64,000 nucleotides of DNA from Parietaria judaica (taxonomy: Eukaryota; Streptophyta; Magnoliopsida; Rosales; Urticaceae): positions 24,360,001 through 24,424,000 of the forward strand of contig OX940864.1 of assembly GCA_954871525.1 (NCBI GenBank), written 5' to 3'. The notes beneath the pieces were generated by a model. The model had not been told where the DNA came from, searched no databases, and was given only the letters and a program-made list of their open reading frames with translations. The position numbers and the translations under genes were made by a program. The stretch's first letter is position 1. The number at the start of each line of letters is the position of its first letter. Shown here in pieces: positions 1 through 11,926 of this stretch.

Positions 1-396
1 CCACTAAAAATTTGATATCAATACTTAATTGCACCAAATTCAATAATACGAGTAATTTCGCCACCTAATCCTCTTTTTAATAAAAAACAACACTTGTAAG
101 TTGTTCTTGCATATCACAATGAGGTATGATTAGGAAACTTTGATGGGTTATTACCAAATTGGAGGGTTCAAGCCTATCTACACCAAAACAATTAAGGTGT
201 TTGATGAATTGCTTGTGTATACGAGTATTATTAGTAACTCAAATTATTTTTATTTTAGATTGTCTCAGTTTCAATTAGTTTTGGGATAAAACTATTAGTT
301 ATCCTTTCAAAAAATAAGGTATTATCATTTTGATATTGAAAGAAGAACAAAATGAGTTGCTCCTCATCTGTGAGTATTTTCAATTTCATTTGACAG
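1..396. other. Intron or 5' flank, no gene seen
   Basis: This stretch precedes the first visible exon of the dehydrogenase gene and ends in a splice-acceptor-like gacag. No open frame resembling the missing nucleotide-binding N-terminus is present, so it is probably intron and the earlier exons would lie left of the window. Confidence 0.4.
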
Positions 397-2522
397 AGAG
401 CCGCGGCAGAGGTGGTAAACCGTGTGTCGTATGCATCGAAATTGGAGGATCTTAGGGACGCAGATATTGTTATTGAAGCTATTGTGGAATCTGAAGACGC
501 GAAGAAGAAGTTATTAAAAGAACTCGACAAGATCACACGGAGCTCGACCATTTTGGCTTCTAATACAAGTTCCATATCCATTACTCGTTTAGCATCAGCA
601 ACCAATAGGCCAAGCCAGGTTATCTTCACTTTGAATTATATTTCTCAATCGAAATGCTCTTAAACAATCATATATAGATTCACCAAGCTATGTGAGCTTC
701 TATCCGATAAACACGTGATTACTTATCGTCGGAGGAAGGACAAGGCGGTCGATTTTGTGTTAGGGGTCTTTCAGTCAATTATGCCATTAATGGTATTTTG
801 GCCTCTTACTTGTTTGGGTCGTTAGTGTTTCGTCTCTTCATATAGCGACCCGTCACGTGGCTGATGTGATGTTTTATCTTGGCTTGTCTTTCTTAGCATC
901 GTTTGTCCAGCTTCTACCATGCTCTCGAGGAAAAAGATCAGGATTGTTTATTGTTTCTGAATTGTAATAAAGCAGTGTATTGATCGCATTGGTGTATTCC
1001 TCTTGGATGAACTTTGAATTGGAAACCGTGTTTGGATCCTATCTGTATCGAGAATATCTAATTACTGAGCATGAAGCCTATTTTGGCAGGTGATTGGCAT
1101 GCATTTTATGAATCCTCCTCCTATTATGAAGCTAGTCGAGATTGTCCGCGGTGCAGACACATCGGACAAGACCTTCCACGAAACAAAAGCCTTGGCAGTG
1201 AGGTAATTGTCTTTAACACCCTTCACAACCGGAAGAGAGAGGAGACCCTTCACTCCCATTTCGAGGGAAAATCATAATCCGACCTTATGCGAGTTCATAT
1301 CAAAATGCCTTTATCACTTTGTTAAACCAATTATCACTTATAGGAGGAGAACACAGTCGTAACTTAGACTAGGCACCTATGTCCTCATAGGTCTTGAGAC
1401 TTCGGTAAGGGCATTTTGGTCGTTTTGCACTTGTGATGGGATGAGGGTTTCAATTATGTAAGATGGCAATCACATTAGTTCGTTTTTTATGTTTAGTGAA
1501 GTTGAGTATTTTCCTTCCAAAACATCTTAGGGAGAGAGTTTGCTTTGCTCCGGAAGGAAAAACGTTATTGTGAAACTTGTTTATTGAAAAGAGTATTCGG
1601 GAATATACGGATTTTGTTTAGATCCTATGACACAAGGTAATTTGTAGGTTTCAAAAATCGAAAATAATTGTACCGATCAGATTTTACGGGTTTAAGTTTA
1701 TCGGTAATCAACGATTATTACGAAAAATAATAGTATTTAGAAATATTAATTATAAATATTAATCATTTATGAATAAATAAGTAAAAAAATGGGGTTTTGG
1801 GGTTTTTTAATAAGTTTAATATAGTTAAGAATTAAAAACTTTTGAATCCTCTAATTGAAAAACTGTATGGGATTTTGGAAGTTTTACGAGATTTTTATGG
1901 CGTTTTTATGGGGTTTTGGGAGGCTTATTAATGGTTTTTGTCGGGTTTTTGATCCTTAAAATATAAACAGCCTTCGGATTAATAAATTCTAAAAGCAAAA
2001 AACTTATTTATAATAGGTGTAGGCTTCTAAAAATTCTGTCTTCCGATGATAATGTGCAGATGTTGAGTAAGCTACAAGGTAAAGAGTGAAGAAGGAGTGT
2101 CAACGTGTGTGAGAAGAAAGAACATTAACGGAACATTTTTTCTGCCTTGCAGCTTAAAAAAGACCGTGATATGCTCTCGAGATTACCCCGGGTTCATTGT
2201 GAACAGGATCCTAATGCCGATGATCAACGAAGCATTCTTCACGCTTTACACGGGCGTTGCCACAAAAGAGGACATCGACATGGGAATGAAGCTCGGAACA
2301 AATCATCCGATGGGTCCTCTCGAGCTCGCCGACTTCATTGGACTCGATGTCTGTTTATCAATCTTGAATGTTCTACTCGCCGGCCTCGGAGACTCTAGAT
2401 ATGCACCGTGTCCTCTTCTCGTCCAGCTTGTTGATGCTGGCCGCCTTGGACGGAAACGAGGTGTTGGAGTATATGAGTACAGAGAGGTCTCCAAACCTGT
2501 AAAAAACTTGTCCTCACTCTGA
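397..2522 (+). CDS. 3-hydroxybutyryl-CoA dehydrogenase-like protein, 3' half (three exons)
   Basis: Exons join in phase at 397-618, 1090-1202 and 2153-2522, giving 234 visible residues before TGA. They match the plant 3-hydroxyacyl/3-hydroxybutyryl-CoA dehydrogenase family, which oxidises 3-hydroxyacyl-CoA with NAD(P). Visible family signatures are [11 protein letters not shown], the catalytic-His segment [15 protein letters not shown] (the family pairs this His with a downstream Glu), [15 protein letters not shown] at the domain junction, [16 protein letters not shown] and the C-terminal [12 protein letters not shown]. Family members are about 290-300 aa, so roughly 60 N-terminal residues, including the Rossmann GxGxxG loop, are missing; they should lie upstream of the window. 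Splice sites are cag/AGAG, AG/gttatc, cag/GTG, GAG/gtaatt and gcag/CTT. The exon 2-3 junction encodes AVSLKKTV where homologues have a short variable segment of equal length. There are no internal stops. Function is inferred from the family. Confidence 0.85.
1203..2152 (+). other. Large intron of the dehydrogenase gene
   Basis: A 950-bp AT-rich intron between exons 2 and 3. It contains G/T-rich runs with repeated ggggtttt-like words around 1790-1930. No second gene or complete mobile element was recognised in it. Confidence 0.6.
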
Positions 2523-2787
2523 GATACATCCATGTACATACATGTACTCTGTAACACATAATAGTCTGGTTTCCTTAGCGTTATCGTACTATTGTTTTGA
2601 CTTTTTTCTATACGTATTTTGTAATCTTCATAAACGAACATCTAGAACAAAACTAAGGAATAAAAAAAGCTGGGTATACACTATACACTGCACATTTGTA
2701 TGACATGAGTTTATGTCAATGGCGAGTCTCAAAGAATAAAAACGAGCCAATGAAATGTGCTGGGACTTTGGGTTGTGAGTAGGGTAA

Positions 2788-2933
2788 TGAGCTAGTGTAA
2801 AGATCACGGAGATTGTGCAAGTATGAGACCGTGAAGGAATAAATTTTGGGTGATTGAAGAGTGCGGGAGATTGGAGTCATTTGTGCGAAAGATATTGAGT
2901 TAATGTAAAGGTCATCGAGATTGTGCATGTATG
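2788..2933 (+). repeat. Imperfect direct repeat, ~40 bp, two local copies
   Basis: Related ~40-bp units lie at about 2788-2828 and 2896-2933, sharing words such as gtaaag-tca-ga-attgtgca-gtatg. A third diverged copy is at about 5024-5068. The origin is unknown. Confidence 0.5.
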
Positions 2934-3172
2934 CCACTTTAGAGTTATACGAGGTATATAACCCGCGCGTTGCAGCGTCGTATTTTTTATTTTATTTAGA
3001 TAAATAGTCAACTATTTTATGTAATTCTAAAATTAAATTAGATAAGTAGTCAATTATTATAAGTATCACAAATTAATCAAATTATGTTTATAAACAATTT
3101 AGAATGAGATCGTAATTATGTGGCTTGCAAATTGTGGATCTCAAATTTTTTAATATTTTCTTATTACTTTTG

Positions 3173-3268
3173 GAGGACTTATTAAAAACTATACTTGAAA
3201 ATAGTTAAAGCATAACTTTTGAGGACCTATTAAAAACTATACTTGAAAATAGTTAAAGCATAACTTTC
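3173..3268 (+). repeat. Tandem duplication, 2 x 48 bp
   Basis: Units 3173-3220 and 3221-3268 lie head to tail and differ at only two of 48 positions. This is a simple recent tandem duplication in non-coding DNA. Confidence 0.85.
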
Positions 3269-5379
3269 AAAACATGGAATATTTTATCAAGTTGGAGTGC
3301 ATTTCAAAAAATCCAAGATGAGATATTTTCAATAACACATAGTAAAAAAATTAATCATAATATTCTATTTTGAAACCACAAAAACAACCTAGTCGTGCCA
3401 CATACCGCACGAAGACCTATAACTTTCCTTTTTGAATCAAACCTGATAATTTTTCCTTTTTGAATCAAATCTACTTATAAAATAAATAATATATTTTTAT
3501 ACACTATTATTTTATAAAAACTTCATCGATGTACCCTCGTTTTTTTTTTTCCAGTATCATATCAAATCAACACGTGATTAAATAGTTTCAACACTGTAAA
3601 GATGAATTCACAACGAAGAACGAAGCAAAAAACCTTCAATGGAACTCAAAATTTTGTAATTTTTTGAGAAGCTAACAATCATCAACAATCATAGGCTATT
3701 ACTTCATTGATTCGCAATCATTACAGTTGAAGAAAAAGAAAAAACAATCTCAAAACAAATCATTATACGAACACGTACAAAGATACATCTATCCGTACAC
3801 GTCGAAATCTATAAAGCTCAAAATTCCTTGGATTAGCATAAAACGCAGCCTCCAAAGAATCTTGACAATAGCGTAAAATTTTACCAGACCGTGATATTTT
3901 AAAAGCACAGTTGCTGCCAAAATTGTCTTGTTGATTTCAAATCTTAATGAGAGCCAAAAATAAATAATCAACTAAGAAAAAAATTGATCGTAAAAATAAA
4001 TAAATATATATAAAAAACATTAAATACTTATTAAACCAACTTTTTAATTATTTGAGTTATTAACATGGTAAGTACTTAAATTTTACCAAATGTCATGTGG
4101 TATGACAGACGTTGGAAAAAATCGAGTCGATTTAGTCAATTTGATATTATGTGACATTTGACCAACGTTTTAAAAAAAAAAAATGAATTAAGATATGGGT
4201 CACATGTTATTTTTGAAAATCTTGGCACTATTTTTTTTCCCTACAAACTCATCCCGTTTTCGTTGATCATAATTTGAGTATTATGTCACCAATATCTCTA
4301 ATATTTTTTAATGCTTGAATAAATGCAGCAAACACATGGGTATGAGAAATTTCTACGGGCAATTGCCCTTATTTTTTATATATATATTTTTTATGAATAA
4401 ATCTAATCAAAAATATAATTTTCACTAAATGCCAAATATATTTGTACACAAAGCATGTACTTAAATATATGTTAGTGATGTTTTTAAATTTATAGGAATG
4501 TATAATAGCATTGAAAATTTAAATTATAATCAATCGTGAGGTATTTAATCTTTCTTTTTAGGTGAAATGCGAAAGAGTATAGTAAAATAACCTTAACTTT
4601 GTTTAATTTTTTATTAAACATATTAATGGAAAGACATGTACTATGTACTTATCATCTCCATACAATTGTTCTTTAATTTATTTTATTATCTACTAATTGA
4701 TTATAGTTTTGGTACTTCTACCATATTATGTTAAATTTTATATGCAAGAGTGTTTTTTCTGCGACATGCTTGTACAATTGTATGGAATTAATATTGATGC
4801 ATTAATATATTTTTTTGGCGATATATTGGTGCATTAATATTGAGTCTTTTATTGTGAGAGAAAGATGAGAAAACACATGTAATTTTTTAATTGGTTCTCC
4901 TACTGTGAGAGAAATAGTAGCATAACACTTGCAATTTTTTGATTGTTAGATAGTTACTGTAGAAAGTACAGTGTTTTTGAGGTTTCTTTTAGTTATATAG
5001 TATAATAATGAGATTGAGGTAGATTATCAGATAATGTAAAAATCACGAGATTGTGAATGTATGAGACTTACGAGTGAGGGACTTATAATGTGTAAAAAAG
5101 TGAACGCACTTGATTTAAAGGTTCTTTGTGTAAGCGAATCGAATGCCATATTTTTACTACTATGGATGATTTTTCATTAGTAAATTTATTGCAAAACGGT
5201 GTGTTACCATGAACAACCCACGACGTGAACTATTGCATGGAATGGATTACACAAAAATGAATGACACTGATAGCCGCAAAAATGTTACTAAAATTTCGGA
5301 AAATTATAGTCTTAGAAATTAGCCACTTGGGTGTAAAAATCATTTCTAAGATATACTCAAGGGTAGTTAATAAAACTTA

Positions 5380-5824
5380 GGGTTAATTGCGGCAAAAAAC
5401 CCAATCTTTGGTCAAATGCTCTGTTGTGTATACAACCTCCGTAAATGGTGGCAAAAGTACCCAAACTCGGCATTTGGGAGTTGACCGAGAATATTTGTCC
5501 ATGTGGCTATTAGCCTTTGCCACGTGGCATGCCACATGACACTTGGCCGCCACGTGGCATGCCACGTAATTATTATTTTATTTGAAAATAAAATAATATA
5601 TATTTTTTATAAAAAATATTTAAAAAGTAAAAATTACGTGGCATGCCACGTGGCGGGCAAATGCCACGTGGCATGCCACATGGCAAATGCTGATTGCCAC
5701 ATAGATAGATTTTCTCGGTCAACTCCCAAATGCTAAGTTTGGGTATTTTTGCCGCCATTTACGGAGGCTGTATACACAAGAGACCATTTGACCAAAGGTT
5801 TGGTCTTTTCGCCGCAATTAACCC
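5380..5824. mobile_element. MULE-type MITE with long inverted repeats and G-box palindromes
   Basis: The 445-bp element starts GGGTTAATTGCGGC and ends with its inverse, GCCGCAATTAACCC. The two arms are inverted repeats of nearly 200 bp each. It is flanked by taaaactta (5371-5379) and taaaattta (5825-5833), a 9-bp duplication with one mismatch, the size typical of Mutator-superfamily elements. The arms carry several CCACGTGG cores, often paired as CCACGTGGCATGCCACGTGG, which is itself a palindrome. It has no coding capacity; Cys/His-rich ORFs here are artefacts of the repeat. A longer relative lies at 13094-14180. Confidence 0.85.
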
Positions 5825-5833
5825 TAAAATTTA

Positions 5834-6489
5834 TCCATTGCTTGACAGCTTGGTGTGAGACAAGAAGATAAAAACGAGCCCACTTTTCTTGAGGAGTATT
5901 ATATGGCTAAGCATGACCTACCATTAGCTGGCATAATTTATGCCTTGAAAGTTGAAAGTGATTGAAATGGCATCCAATACATATACATATATTTGAGTGA
6001 TTGACGCTTCCCAACTTTTTGACTTTTCATGTAATTTTCTCTATACATTTTAATTTTGACAGAACTGTTCGTTAAGCTTTTAAAAAACAACATTAAAGGA
6101 GCATTGTACTATTTTCTTTGATTTTATAATTTTATTTTCTTAATTTGTAAGGCAATTTTGCTTGGAGAATCATTTTTTCTTTTTTTGTTATTTCGTAACA
6201 ATTGTATAATTTGGTCGATCGGTCTCGTTCGTAATTAAATGATAAAACATAATATGGATTGGGAAATTTATCAGAGTGATAAATATTTTTATAATAAGTA
6301 AAATGGGCAAAATGCACCGACATACAAACATTAAGGGTCATCCCTCTATATTGTAGGCTGTGCATATGATGCACTGAATTATTTATTATATACACTTTAT
6401 TGTGGAGAAAGAAGATAAAAAGAGCATACATATGCAAAATTTCTTGGCTTTAGGCTAAGTTTGGGATCTTTTGAGAGCCAGAGCCAGAA
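5834..6489. other. Intergenic, probable promoter and leader of the 42-aa ORF
   Basis: AT-rich with no other gene. A TATA-like tattatatacac at about 6383-6394 lies ~100 bp ahead of the small ORF. Whether it is used is a guess from position only. Confidence 0.3.
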
Positions 6490-6618
6490 ATGAAGTTTTT
6501 GTTTCAGTGCCCATGTTGCTCATGTTTCTGCTTCATGAAGCCTAAGCAAGGCAAGCCAAAGGCAAAGCCAAAGGAAGAGAAGAAAGAAGAGAAGAAGGAA
6601 GAGAAGAAACAAGAGTAA
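6490..6618 (+). CDS. 42-aa Cys-rich/Lys-Glu-rich small protein
   Basis: A single uninterrupted ORF of 42 codons plus TAA. The N-terminal half is hydrophobic and Cys-rich (MKFLFQCPCCSCFCFMKPKQ, five Cys in 20 residues). It is followed by a highly charged tail of repeated KPK and EEKK units. The ATG has an A at -3 (cagaaATGa), a favourable plant context. Separation into a Cys/Phe-rich head and a KE-rich tail is not what random AT-rich DNA gives, so I judge it a real short gene. I recall similar tiny uncharacterised plant proteins but cannot name a family. The cluster could be a membrane anchor, an acylation site or a metal site. No function is assigned. Confidence 0.6.
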   Translation: MKFLFQCPCCSCFCFMKPKQGKPKAKPKEEKKEEKKEEKKQE

Positions 6619-9133
6619 TATATACATATGCATATGAATTAATGTCTTTGATATTTTTTCCACCTCTTTCTTGGTGTGTCTTCTTCATAACTCATAAGGA
6701 CATGAAAATTGTAAGTTATTTAGGATAATATTTTCCCAACTTCTTATATATATGCACTTGAATTCTCATGATCAGTTGATAATCTATGGCTGTTTGGTTT
6801 GCATTTTATATCTGCTAGATAATTACTAGTTACTAATATGTCAAACACGATTACAGTTTTTTTTTTTTTTTGCTTCTCCAGACATGCTTGCAATTTACTA
6901 GCAAAAGAAATGAGTTTATTAGTAACTCCTAGAACAAGATTCCTATAATTGATCTTGCTCCTATAATTGATCTGCAGTTCACAAGTCAAATAGGCTTTGA
7001 AAATATCATTACATGACTCAAACTTCTTTTAATTAAAAGGGGATGAACTGCAGAGCAAAAAACTAGTGTTTGAATTGAAACATTGCAAAAAAAAAAAAAT
7101 AGCCTCATGAGTCATAAGAAAATAAGACAATCAAGAATTTGCTTCAATATGATTTATTAGGGTAATTCCAACTATAAATACTAAAATGGTGTTAAAACTC
7201 CATACTTTAGTGCTTATTTTTTTATTCTAACTAAAAAAAAAAAAATTACACTATAAAGAACACCGTTATTATGTTACTAAAATTAAATATTCTTTTTAAT
7301 ATAAATGATCATAAATTATAATAGAAGTTGCGATCTTTTTTTTGAGCTTGTGTTAGAATGGTTAATTAACGCATACGTGCTTATTAGTCATTGGTTGAGG
7401 CTTGGAGGTCTGGTTTACCCCGCATCTGGATTTTTTGGACCCAATGGCCAATTGATCATTAATCGAAACGGCCCAAAAAATTTACCGGTTCTGGTATCGA
7501 TTAAGAAATTATCAAGAAATTTATGATTATATATTTTTTTTTTCAGTACCATATATTGGATTTGCTAGTGTATTTACAGGTCTAGATGACACTCCTCTCT
7601 TTGAGTCTCCTCTAACATATCCAAGTGTGGTTGGAGCCTTGCAATACTTGACACAAACCAGACTCATTGCCTTTGCAATAAATAAGCTAAGTCAATTTCT
7701 CAAAAGTTCTAAGTTAAATCAATTGAATGCTTTTAAGTGTTCTTAGATAATAAATGGAACACCAAATGTAACCAGCTATTTTTGCCACTTCTCCCTAGCG
7801 TCGATCCTTTGTCGGCATAAGTTCTGTATGTTTTCGTTACGGAAGTAGGCCAACGTTGCCTCTGTGTTTCCCGGCGAGCTATTGCTAGAAGCCTAAAACC
7901 GAGGCTTAGAGTTGAAGACCTTGATGTTATAAATGATATAATGCTTTAATTGAAGTGCCAGTGACATTTTCTGATGCGTATATGTGATAATATTGATTTT
8001 AATATTCTTGGAATGTATAATAATGAAACCGTTCTCAGGATTAATTTGTGAGCTTTATTTTGTCTGCCAACTGTTTCAAAAATTGTTTGAAAGAATGTTT
8101 TATATGTAGTATTTCGACTAGACTCGCGTGCCTACCGTTGTATATATAAGTTAGAAAGGTACACGAGAGCGGTGACGATCAATTATATATTATAGTTTGA
8201 CGAAAAAGTAGAGATACATTGTACAATATATGTACTTATTCATTGTATCCTTGATTCTTCATACATGTAACGATTAAGACGAGAATTGTGTTTTCTCTTG
8301 TCATATTTCTTTTAGTGCCGCAAAACATGCAAAACTAACACTAAAAAATTCTTTCGAAATACGGCTACAACTCTTAACTACTTTCCCCGTTTATGACAGA
8401 GTTGATGGTGCCATTCTGAGATAGTCTCTTCGAAACTATAGATTTGGTAGACAAATATGACCAACAAATTTTTCAGCCAATTTAAATTAAACCCCAGAAA
8501 ATCTTTGCAAAAATAAAAGCAAAAACAGACATTAACCTGAGATGGGACAAAGACGGGCGGCGAGAGCTCGGAAATAGCTTAGGAAATCAAGTCAGTCTCT
8601 TGAAGAAGGATCGTTTAGAGCCGTTTGAACTTCGGAAAATTGAATTTGTCATCCGGCTAAATTCTATAAAAACACCTCATTTGAGTTATATTAAATATTT
8701 CATTCCGTAATACATTTTCCTGAATTCGTCATTAGTTTATTCATCTTCCTTATTATAGCACCACCTAAAATGTCAATCTCTCCATTACATATATATATGA
8801 GATTCTTGAACCTCCACTTCCCTAAATTAGAAGTAAAAACTTATTATAAACAACTATCATTTTACCTTTATGATTTATTATAATCAGTTATATTCTATAC
8901 ATTAGTTTTGAACATAAGTCTAAATACAAAGAGAGATATTAGCGGCATAAGTACCAATTCTTTTTTGAAAAGTATCAATAAATATGCAAATTTTTGGCCG
9001 AAAAAGTTGCCACTCTAATCTAAACATGCCATAGGTACTTTTATACTAGCTATTTTGGAATATGTGACCGGCTATTACGAGAGTTTATTAACTTCGTCCA
9101 AAACACGTACTAAATGTTATTTTAAAAATAAAA
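6619..9133. other. Intergenic, AT-rich, with one Copia scrap
   Basis: Apart from the Copia reverse-transcriptase remnant near 7.6 kb, no gene, RNA gene or bounded element was recognised. Short ORFs such as the one at 7305-7526 show no family resemblance. Confidence 0.45.
7574..7706 (+). pseudogene. Ty1/Copia polymerase remnant
   Basis: The frame reads GLDDTPLFESPLTYPSVVGALQYLT followed by a degraded version of the usual TRPDIAFAVNKLSQF motif, with part of the PDI lost. This is the linker between reverse transcriptase and RNase H of plant Copia elements. Only ~45 codons survive and no LTR was found next to it, so it is an old truncated copy. Confidence 0.75.
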
Positions 9134-9658
9134 GGATAAATAGAGGCAAAATTACGATTAAATACTTAAAATTCTACGAGATATTCCTAATCTTATTTTG
9201 TCACGGTAAAAGTACCAAAAATAACCTTTCTCATGTCAATATAAGTTCAAGTGGCTTCCGTTTGACTCATTCGTCAAATGTCATTTTCACATTTTTTAGT
9301 ATCATCGACAACGGAGTTGGTGACACCAGTGTCGTTGATGCTAATCCCGAAGTTAGATTACATTGGTCCTACGCAAGATATAGGGTTTGTTTACTTCAAC
9401 AAAATCGAAGTCAGAGATGCTAACCCCGAATATGGGGTTACAAACTCTGACTTTAGGGTTAACATCTTCAAATTCGGGGAAAACTATAATACGTGGGTGT
9501 CTAAAAGGTGACAAGTGACATTTCATTGATGAGTCATAACGGAAATCACTTGGAACTCACGATGACACGAAAAAATTTACTTTTGGTACTCTTACCACAT
9601 TAAAATATGATTAAGAATATGCTGTAGAATTTTGAGTACTTTTTCCCTGCATTTACCC
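9134..9658. mobile_element. MULE-type MITE with perfect 9-bp TSD
   Basis: A 525-bp element flanked on both sides by the identical 9-mer aaaataaaa (9125-9133 and 9659-9667). The termini GGATAAATAGAGGC and GCATTTACCC are imperfect inverse images. Inverted similarity continues inward for over 100 bp per arm, for example AAAATTCTAC, AAGAGTACCAAAA and TTCCGT-TGACTCAT blocks. The inside holds short direct and inverted words around aaccccgaatatggggtt. It has no coding capacity. Confidence 0.8.
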
Positions 9659-9667
9659 AAAATAAAA

Positions 9668-10342
9668 TTTGGTACGTATGTCACTAATATAGCTCTACAA
9701 AGAGACAATGATAGTCACCTCGAATCGAACTCAACGATGAGAATTGCACGAGAAAACAACAAAACATTAGTTATGGATTTGCTAATACATTACAAAAAAA
9801 TTAGTTAAGCAACGTTTAGTTAGTTGGTTTGGAAAATTAATTTTGCAATTGGTTTGAGAAATCAATCTGCGAGACTAATTTAAGAGTTTGGTTTTTGAAA
9901 CAATATTTGGTTAATTTTTTCATTGGTGATTAATTTGAAATAAAAACAAATGAATGCATTAATTATATCACACATTATTTGTTTGATTTGAAAGTAATAT
10001 ATATCATAATATTAACATTATGTTTAAATAAATATTTATGTTAAGATAAAAAATATATCCAAATTTGATTATTCTAACTACATAAACAAATAATGTAATA
10101 TAAAGTAGTAAATAATTTAGTTGCACGAGTCTATCTCATTATAATTAAATTATTATTTTTATAATTAAGTTACTAGTTAATAATATGAATAATTTAACTA
10201 TGATAGAAATATCATATAATTATAATAATATATAGATTAATTTTTAATAATTTAATTTAATTTTATGAATTATATTATATTAATATCTTATTATAAAATA
10301 ATATAATATTATTATAGATCTATAATATATCACTATGGTTAT
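9668..10342. other. Intergenic, very AT-rich
   Basis: Dominated by A/T runs and short attaat-type words. No gene or bounded repeat recognised. Confidence 0.5.
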
Positions 10343-11926
10343 TGTTACGGGTAATTCCCGGAAATTTTTAAAACAGATTAATTAGACGAAAATTATTACA
10401 TTAATTTTCGTTAATTAATTCTATAATTTGATTAATCTTTTAAATAAGATTATAAATCGAATTAATCAATTTCAAGCCCAAAACATCCACTGGAGCTCCG
10501 TTTTCGAAAAACAAAGTGTCCCGGTGTTCGTAAAAATATGAAGACACCCGAAAAGGACATAAAATTTGTGAAAAACGGACGCGAGACGCGCCCGGGAGCA
10601 AAAAGAGGCTCAAAAGCACCTTTTTGCGGGGCCCACTAGGCGACAGCCCCCCGGATCATGCCATGTGGCACGATCTCCCTTGCCGCGTCACATCGGTCAC
10701 ACCACCAGCACGCATCCCCATGCGGCCGCGTGGACAGCCGAGACGATCCTCGATTTGCGCGCTATTTACTTTTCGTAAAGTAAAGTATACAAAGGTCAAA
10801 TCAACGATCCGGCGGCCGAGATGGATTCTTTTCACAAGGACCAGCCTGCAGATATAATATTGCCCGGGGACCCCTTGGACAATATTATACTGCACCGAGA
10901 CCCCCGGCTCCTATTATAAATAGGAGCTCAGATAAATTAAAACAGTAAGCAATTCGAAATCGAGAGAAACTTCACTCGAACTCTCTCGAGCTTCTCCCTA
11001 CTCCCTATAAACTCGCCTCCCCTCATATACCGTTCTAATGTTGAGCGTCGGAGGTGAATCAGGGGGTACCCCCCTAGTTTCCCTTGACCTCGGGTGTTCC
11101 CTTTTTCAGGTCCGGAAAATGAGAAATTTATACAAAGCGGAAGCCCTAGAGAAATTCCTACACGGTTCACGACCCTCTCGATAGGTCCTGTTCTACGCTG
11201 TGTCCAGCCTATTTTCCAGTCCATTACGCGGCTGTGTGAATAGTATGGAGACACGTATCTGGACACACAATTCGGGATATTGGGTTTAACCTAGGGGAAT
11301 TTCTCTAAGATCCGGATGGCTGAGGAATCACTCTGAGAGGAACCCCTGGAGAAAATTCTGGCTAACGATCCCACCTGCCCTTGATTCTAAGCTCTGCGCG
11401 GCCCAGGTTCTGTCACTTAGTCCCCGTATCTCTTAAAGATACCACGACTTTGCGGACAGTTCCACTAGCCCAGACTAGAACAAGCTAAGCCAGGTCGAGT
11501 CTTACCTCCCAAGATTCACTTCTTGGTCAAACGCACTCCCCCATTCGCCGGTACCTACGATCTGTGTGGTCCTCGAACCTGTAACTCGGACAATATAATA
11601 TTGCCAGGGACACCTACTCAGGGTGCCCAAATCGGTCAACTAAAAACTCACTCTGGAGTCAGCAACGATCACCCCGAGGTCAACGGGATCCCACTAAATC
11701 CACACCACAGAGGAGACGGAATCGGCTATTCCCCAGAATAACGATTTCTACCTCTGTGCCCACGACGGACGATTGAGTCATTACAGACGACAAAAGCTGT
11801 CACCAACACAGCCAAGTCCCAACAAAAGTCTACGGAAGCCCGCCACGTCAGCAAAACGACATTGGGCCAGACCCAACACCAACAAATGGGCCTCTTTAAA
11901 GTTTGATCCAAAAAACGGCATCAACA
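10343..11926 (+). repeat. Probable solo LTR, ~1.58 kb
   Basis: A block with distinctly higher GC than its surroundings begins TGTTACGGGTAA and ends CATCAACA, giving TGTT/AACA inverse termini. The flanking 5-mers are gttat and attat (4/5 match), compatible with an aged LTR-retrotransposon TSD. A TATA box (ctattataaatagg, 10911-10923) lies at one third of its length, as expected for an LTR promoter. No gag or pol is on either side, so I read it as a solo LTR, probably of Gypsy type. ORFs within it show no domain. Confidence 0.55.
10911..10923 (+). promoter_or_regulatory. TATA box inside the solo LTR
   Basis: ctattataaatag fits the plant TATA consensus and lies just after a GC-rich segment, the usual arrangement of an LTR U3/R border. 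Confidence 0.5.

Larger units (their letters stand above)
2523..5379. other. Intergenic, AT-rich, short repeats only
   Basis: No coding potential was recognised. It holds the 3' flank of the dehydrogenase gene, two short direct-repeat sets listed separately, and long AT-rich stretches with only short spurious ORFs. Confidence 0.5.

Noticed and set aside
5383..5758. Cys/His-rich ORFs (repeated CHVACH peptides) on both strands
   Set aside because: They are translations of the CCACGTGGCATG palindromes in the MITE arms; the same artefact appears at 13020-13268.
10624..11911. Several 60-110-aa ORFs on both strands
   Set aside because: They overlap, show no domain and lie in a GC-rich solo-LTR-like block where stop codons are rarer.
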